Origin: DASRHT01 sp035293765
GTDB lineage: Bacteria > Chloroflexota > Ktedonobacteria > Ktedonobacterales > Ktedonobacteraceae
Assembly: GCA_035293765.1 (NCBI GenBank)
Contig: DATGMF010000037.1
Coordinates: 83,589-147,588 of the forward strand
DNA length: 64,000 nt
Direction: 5' to 3'
Both the position numbers and the translations under genes were made by a program. Every line of letters begins with the position of its first letter. Positions within the stretch are counted from its first letter, which is position 1. The notes under the pieces were generated by a model. The model made no database searches. It was not told the origin of the DNA and saw nothing but the letters and a program-made list of their open reading frames with translations. Below, one piece after another: positions 32,853-41,529 of the stretch.

Positions 32853-34079
32853 ATGACGAACATAACATCTTCGCTCTGGCGTCATTCTGATTTCTTGAAG
32901 CTGTGGGCCGGTTCGACCATTTCCTTGTTTGGTTCGCAGATTACGTTCCTGGCGATCCCCTTTACCGCTATTCTGGTTTTGCACGTTACCACGGCTCAGA
33001 TGAGCTTTCTCGTGCTGGCGGAGTTCCTGCCATCGCTACTGATTGGCCTGTTCGCGGGCGTCTGGGTTGATCGCTGGCCGCGTCGTGCCCTGTTGATAGT
33101 CACAGATATCGGTCGCGCGCTGTTACTTGGCTCCATCCCGCTGATGGTCTTTCTTGGTCTGTTGCGGATCGAGTATCTCTACGTTATCGCCTTCCTGGTT
33201 GGCACTCTGACGCTCTTTTTTAACGTTGCCTATGGCGCTTTCTTGCCCTCCCTGGTGGATCGCAAGCAGCTTATCGATGGCAATAGCAAGCTGGAATCGA
33301 GCAATTTGCTGGCACAGATCGCCGGACCGGCCCTGGCTGGCTGGCTGATCCAGCTTGTGACAGCCCCTCTAGCCATTCTTGCCGATGCCTTCTCGTTTCT
33401 CGTCTCTGCCTGCTCCCTTTGTATGATTCGCGTGCAGGAGCCGCGCCCTGAGCGCAAGGAACGGCCCCACTTCTGGCGCGACCTGAGCGAGGGGCTGCTC
33501 ATCCTCGTGCAAAATCCGCTTCTTCGTCCTATCGCAGCCTGTGACGCGACGCTGAACTTCTTCGGTGGCATCATGGATGTTGTGCGCGTTCTCTATATTG
33601 TGCAGGTTCTCCACCTCGGCGCCTTCTTCTTTGGCATCATGTTTAGCATCGCCAGTAGTAGCGCCCTGGTGGGCTCGCTTTTCGACTCGTGGATTACCCG
33701 CAAAATCGGCCTCGGGCGTACCATCCTTTTCTCCGCTTTTACGTTAGCTCTGGGCTGGCTGCTCATCCCGTTGGCGGGCGGGCCTCCCCTGGTGACGATG
33801 GCGGTTATTATTGCTGGCGCGTTGCTGTTCGGGCTCTCGAATACCCTCTTCAACGTGAACACGCAGAGCTTGCGCCAGCAGATTACGCCCAACGAACTGC
33901 TGGGCCGCGTTGGAGCCTGCATGCAGTTCATTGGCGAAGGTACCCTCCCTCTCGGCGCGTTGATAGGGGGCGTCCTCGGTCAGGCTCTAGGTCTGCGCCT
34001 GACCTTCATCCTGGCTTGCAGTGGCATGTTCCTCGCATTTCTTTGGACGCTCTTCTCGCCCATTCGCGGGCAACCCTGA
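32853..34079 (+). CDS. MFS transporter
   Basis: A 408-residue, twelve-segment major facilitator of the MFS_3-like (macrolide/enterobactin exporter type) group. The N-terminal FLKLWAGSTISLFGSQIT and GLFAGVWVDRWPRR between TM2 and TM3 are typical. ATG 32853 was chosen because GAGGT precedes it and the upstream residues run through the dispersed repeat. The substrate is unknown; homologues export drugs or siderophores. Confidence 0.85.
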   Translation: MTNITSSLWRHSDFLKLWAGSTISLFGSQITFLAIPFTAILVLHVTTAQMSFLVLAEFLPSLLIGLFAGVWVDRWPRRALLIVTDIGRALLLGSIPLMVFLGLLRIEYLYVIAFLVGTLTLFFNVAYGAFLPSLVDRKQLIDGNSKLESSNLLAQIAGPALAGWLIQLVTAPLAILADAFSFLVSACSLCMIRVQEPRPERKERPHFWRDLSEGLLILVQNPLLRPIAACDATLNFFGGIMDVVRVLYIVQVLHLGAFFFGIMFSIASSSALVGSLFDSWITRKIGLGRTILFSAFTLALGWLLIPLAGGPPLVTMAVIIAGALLFGLSNTLFNVNTQSLRQQITPNELLGRVGACMQFIGEGTLPLGALIGGVLGQALGLRLTFILACSGMFLAFLWTLFSPIRGQP

Positions 34080-34094
34080 GCCTGGCAAGTTTTC

Positions 34095-34120
34095 GAGGAG
34101 GGCATGATCATGCCCTCCTC
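34095..34120. terminator. 26-bp perfect palindrome after the MFS gene
   Basis: GAGGAGGGCATGA directly followed by TCATGCCCTCCTC makes a perfect 26-bp palindrome 15 bp after the MFS stop. No T-run follows. It may act as a terminator or RNA end protector. Confidence 0.45.
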
Positions 34121-34352
34121 ATTGCGATCCATCACTCATCCATCACTTTTGACGGTTTTTTGCATAGTTCAGGGGATGCTGCTGGCTTTCATCGCTCTCT
34201 GGAGGAACGGTGCCGGGAAATTGCTCTCGTATCCCTCACAAGAGACGGGTTTATGAGGGGTGAACTATGTTATAATACCGCTAGAGAAGCTGGAACATCT
34301 TTCTGGTTATGGGTAATGGAGGAGATGACATGGCGCAGGTGAGAGGGCAAAG

Positions 34353-35747
34353 ATGAAGAACACGTTGTTACGCGGCGCAAGGCTGCGCAAGGGATGGAGC
34401 CAACAACAGTTAGCGGATTTCGCCGGTATTGGCATCGCCACAGTGGCACGAGCCGAACAGGGGAAATCGCTGAGAATCGATAACATCCAACGGTTGTGCG
34501 CCTGTCTTGACAAGACACCGGAACAGCTCGGGTTGGTCAAGTTGGAGTATCAGCAGGAGGGCTTAGCCCAGCGAAACAGCTCTAAAACATTCTCTCGTGA
34601 TGGGGAGGCTACGTTAGAGGCAAAGGAAGATACATCCTTGCCTCCTATCCAGTTCACCCCAGAGCAAGTTGTGTCTCTTTTACAGTCGCTAGCATCAGGA
34701 GATATCACGATGGCACACTTTGATCCACAACGACGGGCGGCTTTGCTCGGTCTGCTCTCTACTGCTGGTACGTTGACCGTTGTTCCTCAAGCCCTTGCTG
34801 ACCCTGAGCCGTGGGAGCGGTTAAGCACATCGCTTGCTACACCGGCAAACCTGGATGCGGCAACGCTACAACACTTTGAAACGCTGACAGCCACATGTTG
34901 GGAACTCTGCAATACTGGGCAGTTGCAGATGGCCGAGCAGGCGCTTGCCGGTTTTCTGCCTCATTTCCTCCAACTGGCTCCCTCTCATGCTCAAGCCGCC
35001 TGCCTGGCTTCCGAAGGTTTGAGGCTGCAAAGCATCCTTGTTGCGCATCAGTTGAAACTGATGGATAAAGTGACGCTGTGTCAACAGTCAGTTATGTATG
35101 CCAAACAAGCCAACGATAACTCTATTTTAGTAGCCGCTTTGTTTGAGCTAGGGACTGCGTTTCGCTACACGCAGCAAGATGAAAACGTGCTCAGAACCAG
35201 CCAGGAAATGCTCTTCTACAGCCGCAACGTTCCACCCTTGTTGCAGGCACGCGTTTACATGGTTGCGGCTGAAGCTCTCGCGCGCTGTGGACGCGCAAAA
35301 GAGGCGGACTTCTACATTCAACTCGCCTATGAAACTTTCCCTGATCACTCAGGATATGACCCTATTGTGCGTGTTAATGCTAGCCTCCCATCACTGGGTC
35401 TTTACGAGGGGTTGACCTATTTGAGCCAGGGCAAAGGGGACAAAGCATTCAATACGTTTGGCGGGAAATTATTTGAGGGCCGCTTGACTGGCTACCAGTC
35501 CATGAGTGCTTTACCTGAACGCATTCGCCTGGAAATCACGAATCATCAGGGGCAGGCCGCTATTCTGTCAAATAATCTAGAGGAATACGCGCGTTGCCTC
35601 GAAGAAGGTCTTACCGGGGCCATCGCCCTGAAGAGCCAGAAGCGGTTTCAGGAGGCTGTGACGATCTTCCGACAAGAGACGCCCGCGCAGTGGCATAACG
35701 AGCCGCAGCTCAAGGACATTGCCGAACGTTTCCAGTTGGCGGGATAG
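34353..35747 (+). CDS. XRE-type HTH protein with TPR-like C-terminal domain
   Basis: A 464-residue protein. Residues about 5-60 form a Cro/cI-type helix-turn-helix (LRKGWSQQQLADFAGIGIAT, VARAEQGKSLR). After a linker, residues about 130-460 are helical repeats of TPR type (for example QMAEQALAGFLPHFLQLAPS and EEYARCLEEGLTGAI). A promoter-like TATAAT lies at 34271. Such regulators sense peptides or partner proteins through the repeats in other bacteria. It is followed closely by a P-loop kinase gene, probably co-transcribed. Confidence 0.8.
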   Translation: MKNTLLRGARLRKGWSQQQLADFAGIGIATVARAEQGKSLRIDNIQRLCACLDKTPEQLGLVKLEYQQEGLAQRNSSKTFSRDGEATLEAKEDTSLPPIQFTPEQVVSLLQSLASGDITMAHFDPQRRAALLGLLSTAGTLTVVPQALADPEPWERLSTSLATPANLDAATLQHFETLTATCWELCNTGQLQMAEQALAGFLPHFLQLAPSHAQAACLASEGLRLQSILVAHQLKLMDKVTLCQQSVMYAKQANDNSILVAALFELGTAFRYTQQDENVLRTSQEMLFYSRNVPPLLQARVYMVAAEALARCGRAKEADFYIQLAYETFPDHSGYDPIVRVNASLPSLGLYEGLTYLSQGKGDKAFNTFGGKLFEGRLTGYQSMSALPERIRLEITNHQGQAAILSNNLEEYARCLEEGLTGAIALKSQKRFQEAVTIFRQETPAQWHNEPQLKDIAERFQLAG

Positions 35748-35751
35748 CCTT

Positions 35752-36366
35752 TTGAAAGCGAGGAAAACAATTATAAATAATGATATTGCTCAACGCTCAT
35801 GGCAGGTCCTTCTGCTTGGTGGCGCATCCGGCACCGGTAAAACCAGCGTCAGCTACCGCTTAGCCCATCATTTCAGGATTGGCATCACGGAGGTCGATGA
35901 TTTCCAGGTGATCCTCGAATGCATGACCACTCCTGCCGAGCAGCCTGTTTTACACTACTGGCGCACCCATCCAGAAGCGGCCAACCAGTCGGCGGAGGAG
36001 ATACTCGAGCACACGATTGCCGTTGGTCAGGTGATGGCGCCAGCGTTGGAGGCGGTGATTGCCAATCATATTGAGAGTCAGGCTCCGGTTGTGCTGGAAG
36101 GTGATTTCATCCTCCCGGCAGTGGCGACTGCACCCTCCTTTGCCGGCCTGGTGCGAGCGGTTTTCCTCTATGAAGAGAGCGAAGAGCAATTGCGTCAAAA
36201 TTTTTTGCAGCGTGAACCTGAGGAGGGCATCCAGGAGAAGCGCGCACGCGTAAGCTGGCTCTACGGGCAATGGCTCAAGCAAGAAGCTGAACGTGTGGGG
36301 GCGATAGCTTTATCTGCACGGCCCCGGGATGATCTTTTTGAGCGTATACTATTGGCTATCAAGTGA
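35752..36366 (+). CDS. P-loop kinase-like protein (2-phosphoglycerate kinase / zeta-like)
   Basis: A protein of about 204 residues with a Walker A motif LLLGGASGTGKTSVSYRLA near the N-terminus, ITEVDDFQVIL near 50 (Walker B-like), VLEGDFILPAV near 115 and a lid region with basic residues (EKRARVSWLYGQW). This resembles small-molecule kinases of the 2-phosphoglycerate kinase or AAA_33 type. The start is uncertain: TTG 35752 has GGGA upstream and lies 4 bp after the HTH-TPR stop, and TTG 35719 would overlap that gene by 29 bp. The substrate is unknown. A zeta-toxin-like role cannot be ruled out. Confidence 0.7.
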   Translation: MKARKTIINNDIAQRSWQVLLLGGASGTGKTSVSYRLAHHFRIGITEVDDFQVILECMTTPAEQPVLHYWRTHPEAANQSAEEILEHTIAVGQVMAPALEAVIANHIESQAPVVLEGDFILPAVATAPSFAGLVRAVFLYEESEEQLRQNFLQREPEEGIQEKRARVSWLYGQWLKQEAERVGAIALSARPRDDLFERILLAIK

Positions 36367-36405
36367 TTCTTGTTCGAGATGCGCTCAAGGCATTGGAGAG
36401 ATCTA

Positions 36406-36621
36406 ATGAGTACTGACACCAAACATTATACAATCATCATCCAATGGGATGAGAGAGACGATATCTATGTTGTCAGCGTACCAGAGCTTCCTGGATGTAT
36501 GACTCATGGTAAAACTTACGAGGAAGCTTTACAACAGGCCCAGGATGCTATTGAAAGCTGGGTTCAAGTTGCGCAAGAATTGGGACGTCCCATCCCACCC
36601 CCTAATAAAGTCATAGCTTAG
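36406..36621 (+). CDS. HicB-like protein without HicA partner
   Basis: A 71-residue HicB-type RNase-H-like small protein: YTIIIQWDERDDIYVVSVPE then LPGCMTHGKTYEEALQQAQDA, the core of the family. ATG 36406 follows GGAGAG. There is no HicA-like mRNA interferase frame on either side and no DNA-binding tail, so it is probably a solitary HicB-like protein and not a working toxin-antitoxin pair. A clear terminator follows. Confidence 0.85.
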   Translation: MSTDTKHYTIIIQWDERDDIYVVSVPELPGCMTHGKTYEEALQQAQDAIESWVQVAQELGRPIPPPNKVIA

Positions 36622-36645
36622 CATACAATCGCTCCATTTCCTGAA

Positions 36646-36673
36646 CGCCTGGGCACTGTCCAGGCGCTTTTTT
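36646..36673 (+). terminator. Rho-independent terminator after hicB-like gene
   Basis: CGCCTGG (36646) and CCAGGCG (36660) form a 7-bp stem followed by CTTTTTT. Confidence 0.85.
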
Positions 36674-36767
36674 GTCCTCAAATCCCTGTGGTAAGATAGA
36701 AACTGGTCAAGGCATTTCACTATCTGACCTGTTGGCTGAGCTGAGCGAAAAAGGATAAAAGGCAGCA

Positions 36768-38864
36768 ATGGCAAATCTACTCGTTGGCGTTGATACCGGA
36801 GGCACGTTTACTGATATCGTCCTTCTGCATTTCAGTACCCTCAAGCGGGTCGAGATAGCCAACCAACTCCCCGCTGCCCCTCTTGAGGAGAAGTATACCA
36901 TCGAAGCCGAAGGTGTCAAGTGGAAATGCATTAAGGTGCTTTCGACCCCCGACGACCCCTCACGCGCGATCTTGCAGGGATTGGCTCAGATGGCGATAGC
37001 GGGGGAATTAGATGTGCTGGTACATGGCTCGACCGTGGCAACTAATGCGGTACTTGAGCGCAAGGGCGTACTCACGGGCCTGATAACTACAGCGGGCTTC
37101 CGCGATGTGCTGGAAATTGGCCGACAAACGCGCCCTAAGCTCTATGATTTGAGAGTGCAGAAGGTTCCACCCCTGGTCCCTCGCGCGCTGCGGGTTGAGG
37201 TTGTTGAGCGGCTCAACGAGCTTGGCGAGGCGATGGTTGAGCTTGACGAAGCATCGCTCAAAACCGCTATTGCCGCTTTGCAAAATGCAGGGGTCGAAGC
37301 GGTAGCCATCTCGCTGCTCTTTAGCTTTACCAATCCTGCTCACGAACAGAGAGTGGCTGCGGCGGCTCGCTCAGCCGGCTTTTACGTCTCGGCATCGTCT
37401 GAAGTATTGCCGGAGTTTCGCGAGTACGAGCGCACAAGTACTGTGGTGCTCAATGCATATGTGGGACCGCTGATCGACCGCTATCTCTCGCGGCTGGAGC
37501 AGGGGCTTCCTCAGCAGACGACGTTGCGCATCATGCAATCCAATGGCGGCTCTATTTCTAGCGCAACGGCGCGGCGTGAGGCTGCTCGCACGCTGCTTTC
37601 CGGTCCGGCGGCTGGAGTCGTCGGAGCCGCTTTTGTCGCGGAAGCTTCTGGCTTTACGCAGGCGATCACGATTGATATCGGTGGCACCTCGACCGATGTG
37701 GCGCTGATCAGCGGTAAGGTGACCGAGACGACCGATGGCAAGATCGGCGGATACCCCACCAGGCTGCCCATGATCGATATTCATACCGTCGGCGCGGGAG
37801 GGGGTAGCATTGCCTGGTTCGATACCGGCGGAGCTTTGCGGGTGGGTCCGATTTCTGCCGGGGCTAACCCAGGACCGGCGGCCTATGGCAATGGGGGCAC
37901 CAGGGCGACCGTGACGGATGCCAATGTCGTGCTTGGACGGCTGATCCCTGAAGCCTTCCTGGGCGGTACCATGTCGCTTGATGCTACCCGGGCGCGTAAC
38001 GCTGTCTGCGCGATTGCGGAACAGTTGGGAACAACTCCTGAAGAGGCGGCGCTGGGTATCGTACGAGTGGTCAATGCGAATATGGAGGCAGCGATCCGCG
38101 TCATCTCGGTTGAACGGGGTCGCGATCCGCGCGAGTTTACGCTGGTCGCATTCGGCGGCGCCGGTCCGCTGCACGCCTGCGAACTGGCGGCGGCCTTACG
38201 TATCCCTCGCGTGCTGATCCCCACAACTCCGGGTGTGCTCTCGGCGCTTGGCATGCTGGTAGCCGATACGCTCAAAGACTACGTGCGCACGATCATGGTT
38301 CCCGCTGAAGGGGCGCAAGAGGTAGCAGTATCTACTCTGGCCGAGTTGGAGCAGCAGGGGCGCAATGATCTGCTGCAAGAAGGTATCGCGGCTGAGCAGA
38401 TCGTGATAGAGCGGTACCTGGACCTGCGCTATATGGGCCAATCGTACGAGCTGGTTGTCCCGTTTGAGGGCAGTATCGCGCAGGCGGTCGAAAGCTTTCA
38501 CGCCGCGCATGAGCAGCGTTTTGGCTATAATGATCCCGCTGAGCGCGTTCAGGTGGTCAATGTCAGGCTCAAGGCGCGTGGGCAGGCGCAGCATCCAGAG
38601 CTGGAACGCAAAGAGAGGGTAAGCGGCGCAACGGCCCAACCTGCTTTTATGCGCTCCGCTATGTTCGCCAGCCCATCCGGCCCCATTGCCTGTGAAGTGC
38701 CGATTTATGAACGGGCCTCCCTCGTTCCCGGGGCCACGCTCAAAGGGCCGGCTATTGTGAGCCAGTACGATACCACGACCGTGATACCGCTTGGCTGGGG
38801 GGCGCGGGTGGATGGGGTGAGCAATCTGATCATAGAGCAAACGGAGGAAGCGTTTCATGCCTGA
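36768..38864 (+). CDS. hyuA: Hydantoinase/oxoprolinase subunit A (second copy) with repeat-derived insert
   Basis: A 698-residue HyuA subunit: VGVDTGGTFTDIVLL near the N-terminus, HGSTVATNAVLERKG near 85, IDIGGTSTDVALISG near 305 and GAGGGSIAWFDTGG near 345. Compared with the copy at 7644, the region after the first motif is about 25 residues longer (LKRVEIANQLPAAPLEEKYT). The DNA of this insert matches the palindromic element found between genes at 17654. The insert keeps frame, and the rest of the protein looks intact. HyuB overlaps its end by 8 bp. The substrate is unknown. Confidence 0.9.
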   Translation: MANLLVGVDTGGTFTDIVLLHFSTLKRVEIANQLPAAPLEEKYTIEAEGVKWKCIKVLSTPDDPSRAILQGLAQMAIAGELDVLVHGSTVATNAVLERKGVLTGLITTAGFRDVLEIGRQTRPKLYDLRVQKVPPLVPRALRVEVVERLNELGEAMVELDEASLKTAIAALQNAGVEAVAISLLFSFTNPAHEQRVAAAARSAGFYVSASSEVLPEFREYERTSTVVLNAYVGPLIDRYLSRLEQGLPQQTTLRIMQSNGGSISSATARREAARTLLSGPAAGVVGAAFVAEASGFTQAITIDIGGTSTDVALISGKVTETTDGKIGGYPTRLPMIDIHTVGAGGGSIAWFDTGGALRVGPISAGANPGPAAYGNGGTRATVTDANVVLGRLIPEAFLGGTMSLDATRARNAVCAIAEQLGTTPEEAALGIVRVVNANMEAAIRVISVERGRDPREFTLVAFGGAGPLHACELAAALRIPRVLIPTTPGVLSALGMLVADTLKDYVRTIMVPAEGAQEVAVSTLAELEQQGRNDLLQEGIAAEQIVIERYLDLRYMGQSYELVVPFEGSIAQAVESFHAAHEQRFGYNDPAERVQVVNVRLKARGQAQHPELERKERVSGATAQPAFMRSAMFASPSGPIACEVPIYERASLVPGATLKGPAIVSQYDTTTVIPLGWGARVDGVSNLIIEQTEEAFHA
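36838..36929 (+). repeat. Dispersed palindromic element inside hyuA (second copy)
   Basis: The blocks CCCTCAAGCGGG, TTGAGGAGAAGTATACCATC and TGTCAAGTGGAAATGC occur here in the same order as at 17654-17734. The middle block differs at one base from the intergenic copy. It lies in the coding sequence and adds residues absent from the other HyuA. Confidence 0.65.
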
Positions 38865-40515
38865 AACTGTATCGGTCGATCCCATCAGCCTGGAAATCTT
38901 TCGCAGCTCGCTGACCGCGATTGCCGAAGAGATGGGCGTGGTCTTGACGCGCAGCAGCTATTCGCCCAATATCAAAGAGCGGCGCGATTTCTCCTGCGCG
39001 CTCTTCGATGCTCAGGGGCGTATGGTTGCCCAGGCCGCGCATATCCCCGTACATCTTGGCGCGATGCCTGACTCCGTCGCTGCCGCGCTCGCCACCTTTG
39101 ACGCTTTTGCTCCTGGCGATATTATCGCGCTCAATGATCCCTATCTTGGCGGCTCGCACCTGCCCGATATCACGCTGATTGCGCCCATCTACGTTCAGAT
39201 TGAGGAAGAATCACGCCTGGTCGGTTTCGCGGCCAATCGCGCTCACCATTCTGATGTGGGAGGCATGTCACCGGGTTCAATGCCGCTCGCCACCGAAGTT
39301 TACCAGGAAGGGGTTATCATTCCGCCGGTCAAGCTGTGGGAAGCGGGTCAGCCCAATCAGCCGCTGCTCAGGCTGGTGCTGCGCAATGTACGCACGCCGG
39401 ATGAGCGTCGAGGCGATCTCGCGGCCCAGGTTGCCGCCAATCGTACGGCGGCTCGTCGCATGCAGGAACTGGTCGAACGCTGGGGATTGCCGGTGCTGGA
39501 AGCTCATATCGACGCGTTGATTGCCTATGCGCAGCGCATTACAGAAGCAACCATCGAGGCCATTCCTGACGGCATCTATCGCTTTACCGATTGCCTGGAT
39601 GACGATGGCATTGAGGAGCAGCAGGTGCCGATCTCTGTGAGCATCACGGTATCCGGCAAACATCTGACCGCCGACTTTAGCGGCAGTTGTCCGCAGGTGC
39701 GGGGCAATGTCAACACAGTTGCCTCGGTGGCTAAATCGGCAACGTATTATGTCGTGCGCTGCTTAATGCCGGATGACGCTCCCATGAATCACGGCACCTT
39801 TGCGCCTGTCACCGTGATTGCGCCTGAAGGCACGGTAGTCAATGCCAGGCCGCCAGCCGCCGTAGCTCAGGGCAACGTCGAGACTTCGCAGCGCATCACC
39901 GACGTGCTCTTTGGCGCGCTAGCTTCTGCCTTGCCACAGGTGATCCCGGCAGCCGGCCAGGGGACGATGAACAATATTACCGCGGGCGGCATCGATCCGC
40001 GTACCCAATTGCCCTTTGCCTATTACGAGACAATGGGAGGCGGTATGGGGGCGCGTCCAGGACTTGACGGGCTATCGGGCGTGCATGTGCATATGAGCAA
40101 TACGCTCAATACGCCTGTCGAAGCCTTTGAGTATGCCTATCCTATGCGCATCACAAAGTATCAGTTGCGTGATGGTTCGGGCGGTCGGGGAGCTGCACGC
40201 GGCGGTGATGGGCTGGTGCGCGCAATCACCTTCGAGGTTCCGGCTGATGTCACTTTGTTGAGCGAGCGCAGGCGCATTGCCCCCTATGGCTTGCAAGGAG
40301 GCGAAGCGGGCGCTCGTGGCGAGAATCGCTTGCGGCACGAGGGGCGCGAAAGCGTTCTGCCTGGCAAATTTCACTTTCGGGCCATGCCCGGCGACCGTTT
40401 AACAATTGCCACCCCCGGCGGTGGTGGATGGGGCGTAGAGGCACCTCCCGCGATCTCCCGCGATGAAGCGGGGAGCCACGGAGCTACCGATTGCCCTGGC
40501 GAGGATGGCAGTTGA
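38857..40515 (+). CDS. hyuB: Hydantoinase/oxoprolinase subunit B (second copy), repeat-derived C-terminus
   Basis: A 552-residue HyuB: SLEIFRSSLTAIAEEMGVVL at the start, IALNDPYLGGSHLPDIT near 90 and HHSDVGGMSPGSM near 130, and LTIATPGGGGWGVE near 520. The last 23 residues (from APPAISRDEAGSHGATDC) are translated from a palindromic repeat and are not typical of the family. Because of this the gene overlaps the end of the convergent membrane-protein gene by 145 bp. ATG 38857 lies within the end of hyuA and has GAGGAAG upstream. Confidence 0.9.
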   Translation: MPETVSVDPISLEIFRSSLTAIAEEMGVVLTRSSYSPNIKERRDFSCALFDAQGRMVAQAAHIPVHLGAMPDSVAAALATFDAFAPGDIIALNDPYLGGSHLPDITLIAPIYVQIEEESRLVGFAANRAHHSDVGGMSPGSMPLATEVYQEGVIIPPVKLWEAGQPNQPLLRLVLRNVRTPDERRGDLAAQVAANRTAARRMQELVERWGLPVLEAHIDALIAYAQRITEATIEAIPDGIYRFTDCLDDDGIEEQQVPISVSITVSGKHLTADFSGSCPQVRGNVNTVASVAKSATYYVVRCLMPDDAPMNHGTFAPVTVIAPEGTVVNARPPAAVAQGNVETSQRITDVLFGALASALPQVIPAAGQGTMNNITAGGIDPRTQLPFAYYETMGGGMGARPGLDGLSGVHVHMSNTLNTPVEAFEYAYPMRITKYQLRDGSGGRGAARGGDGLVRAITFEVPADVTLLSERRRIAPYGLQGGEAGARGENRLRHEGRESVLPGKFHFRAMPGDRLTIATPGGGGWGVEAPPAISRDEAGSHGATDCPGEDGS

Positions 40516-41273
40516 TACGGTGCGGGATAGATCGTAATATCGCTGAAAACGGCGCTAACGCCTGCTGATGTGCTGCCATGCTCCACAAAGAGGGCGATCT
40601 GACCATGCGTGTAATCTGTATCGCTAATGATATTGACCACAGTACCGTTCATCGCCAGCACAAGCGTTGGCCCCTTCATAATCACTGAAAGCGTGTTCTG
40701 CTTTCCCGTTGGTTTGAGCGCGTCCGAACGAGAGGGATTGATCAGAGGAGTAGCAAACTCCTGATTATAAAAGCCCAGCGCTTCCTTCTCAACGGCGTAG
40801 CGTCCATCGCCATAAATATCGATGCGGTAGTCATGGTCCAGATTGCTATCGCCGCGCAGATAGAGGCCAACTTTGTCATTCTTGTCGGCCTGAATCAAGG
40901 TGAAGATGGTGGTCAGCGAAAAATCGTTAAAGACGGTCGTGGTGGGCAGGCTCTCGATTAAGATTCTGTGGTTCGTTCCCGCCAGCGTTAGCTTTCCACG
41001 CTCAACGGTACGAGTATAGCCGGCAATGTTCCCTACCGACCAGCCTTTGCTGTTATCCACAAAGTCGTCAGAGAACAGCGGCTGAGGCGTCAGTGTGATG
41101 GTCGGCGTCTGTTTTAGGGAAGAGGCGCTAACTGTGCCACGATTATCGTACGTAAGCTTCCCCTGGCTCACTTCGAGGACAGCAATAGCTCCTCCTATTA
41201 ATAATAATAGCAGGAAGCTTATTAGAATAAATACACGCAATTTCTGGCTAAAATCGTTGTTTTCACCAACCAT
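40371..41273 (-). CDS. Membrane-anchored LamG/concanavalin-like domain protein
   Basis: A protein of about 300 residues with an N-terminal membrane anchor (VFILISFLLLLLIGGAIAVL) and an extracellular concanavalin/LamG-like domain: FSDDFVDNSKGWSVG near 80, KVGLYLRGDS near 150 and an end-strand FSDITIYPAP near 250. It is a paralogue of the next gene. The last 45 residues after YPAPYQLP come from a palindromic repeat and antisense hyuB sequence, so the native end has been replaced. The start is uncertain: ATG 41273 or the in-frame TTG 41300. The extracellular domain probably binds glycans; no catalytic residues are clear. Confidence 0.65.
   Translation of the reverse strand: MVGENNDFSQKLRVFILISFLLLLLIGGAIAVLEVSQGKLTYDNRGTVSASSLKQTPTITLTPQPLFSDDFVDNSKGWSVGNIAGYTRTVERGKLTLAGTNHRILIESLPTTTVFNDFSLTTIFTLIQADKNDKVGLYLRGDSNLDHDYRIDIYGDGRYAVEKEALGFYNQEFATPLINPSRSDALKPTGKQNTLSVIMKGPTLVLAMNGTVVNIISDTDYTHGQIALFVEHGSTSAGVSAVFSDITIYPAPYQLPSSPGQSVAPWLPASSREIAGGASTPHPPPPGVAIVKRSPGMARK
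40441..40498. repeat. Palindromic (REP-like) repeat, copy at the hyuB 3' end
   Basis: The core CCCGCGATGAAGCGGGGAGC followed by CACGGAGCTACCGATTGCCC matches the family found at 42724, 42879, 61274 and 61496. It lies across the stop-proximal parts of two convergent genes. Confidence 0.7.
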
Positions 41274-41529
41274 AGTGCATGCGTCGCTCTCTCTTTTCAA
41301 TCCTCACTGCACTTCCGCCTGACTGCTTAGAGTTTGGTGCTCTCTCCTTTTCCTTCAGGGAGGCAGGAGGGTCATGATCTATGCTCAATCCGCTTTGCGA
41401 AGGATACTGCAATATGCTATTACGATTTAAAATGCAGATAGTTACTCTGCTGTTGTGAAATAGTCAGAAAGTCCTTCGATAGAGCCGGTAGTTCTATCGC
41501 GGGATGAGCAACGTTGAGGGAAAACTCTT

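Noticed and set aside
36406..36766. A complete HicAB toxin-antitoxin pair.
   Set aside because: No HicA-sized frame with its conserved His is present up- or downstream.
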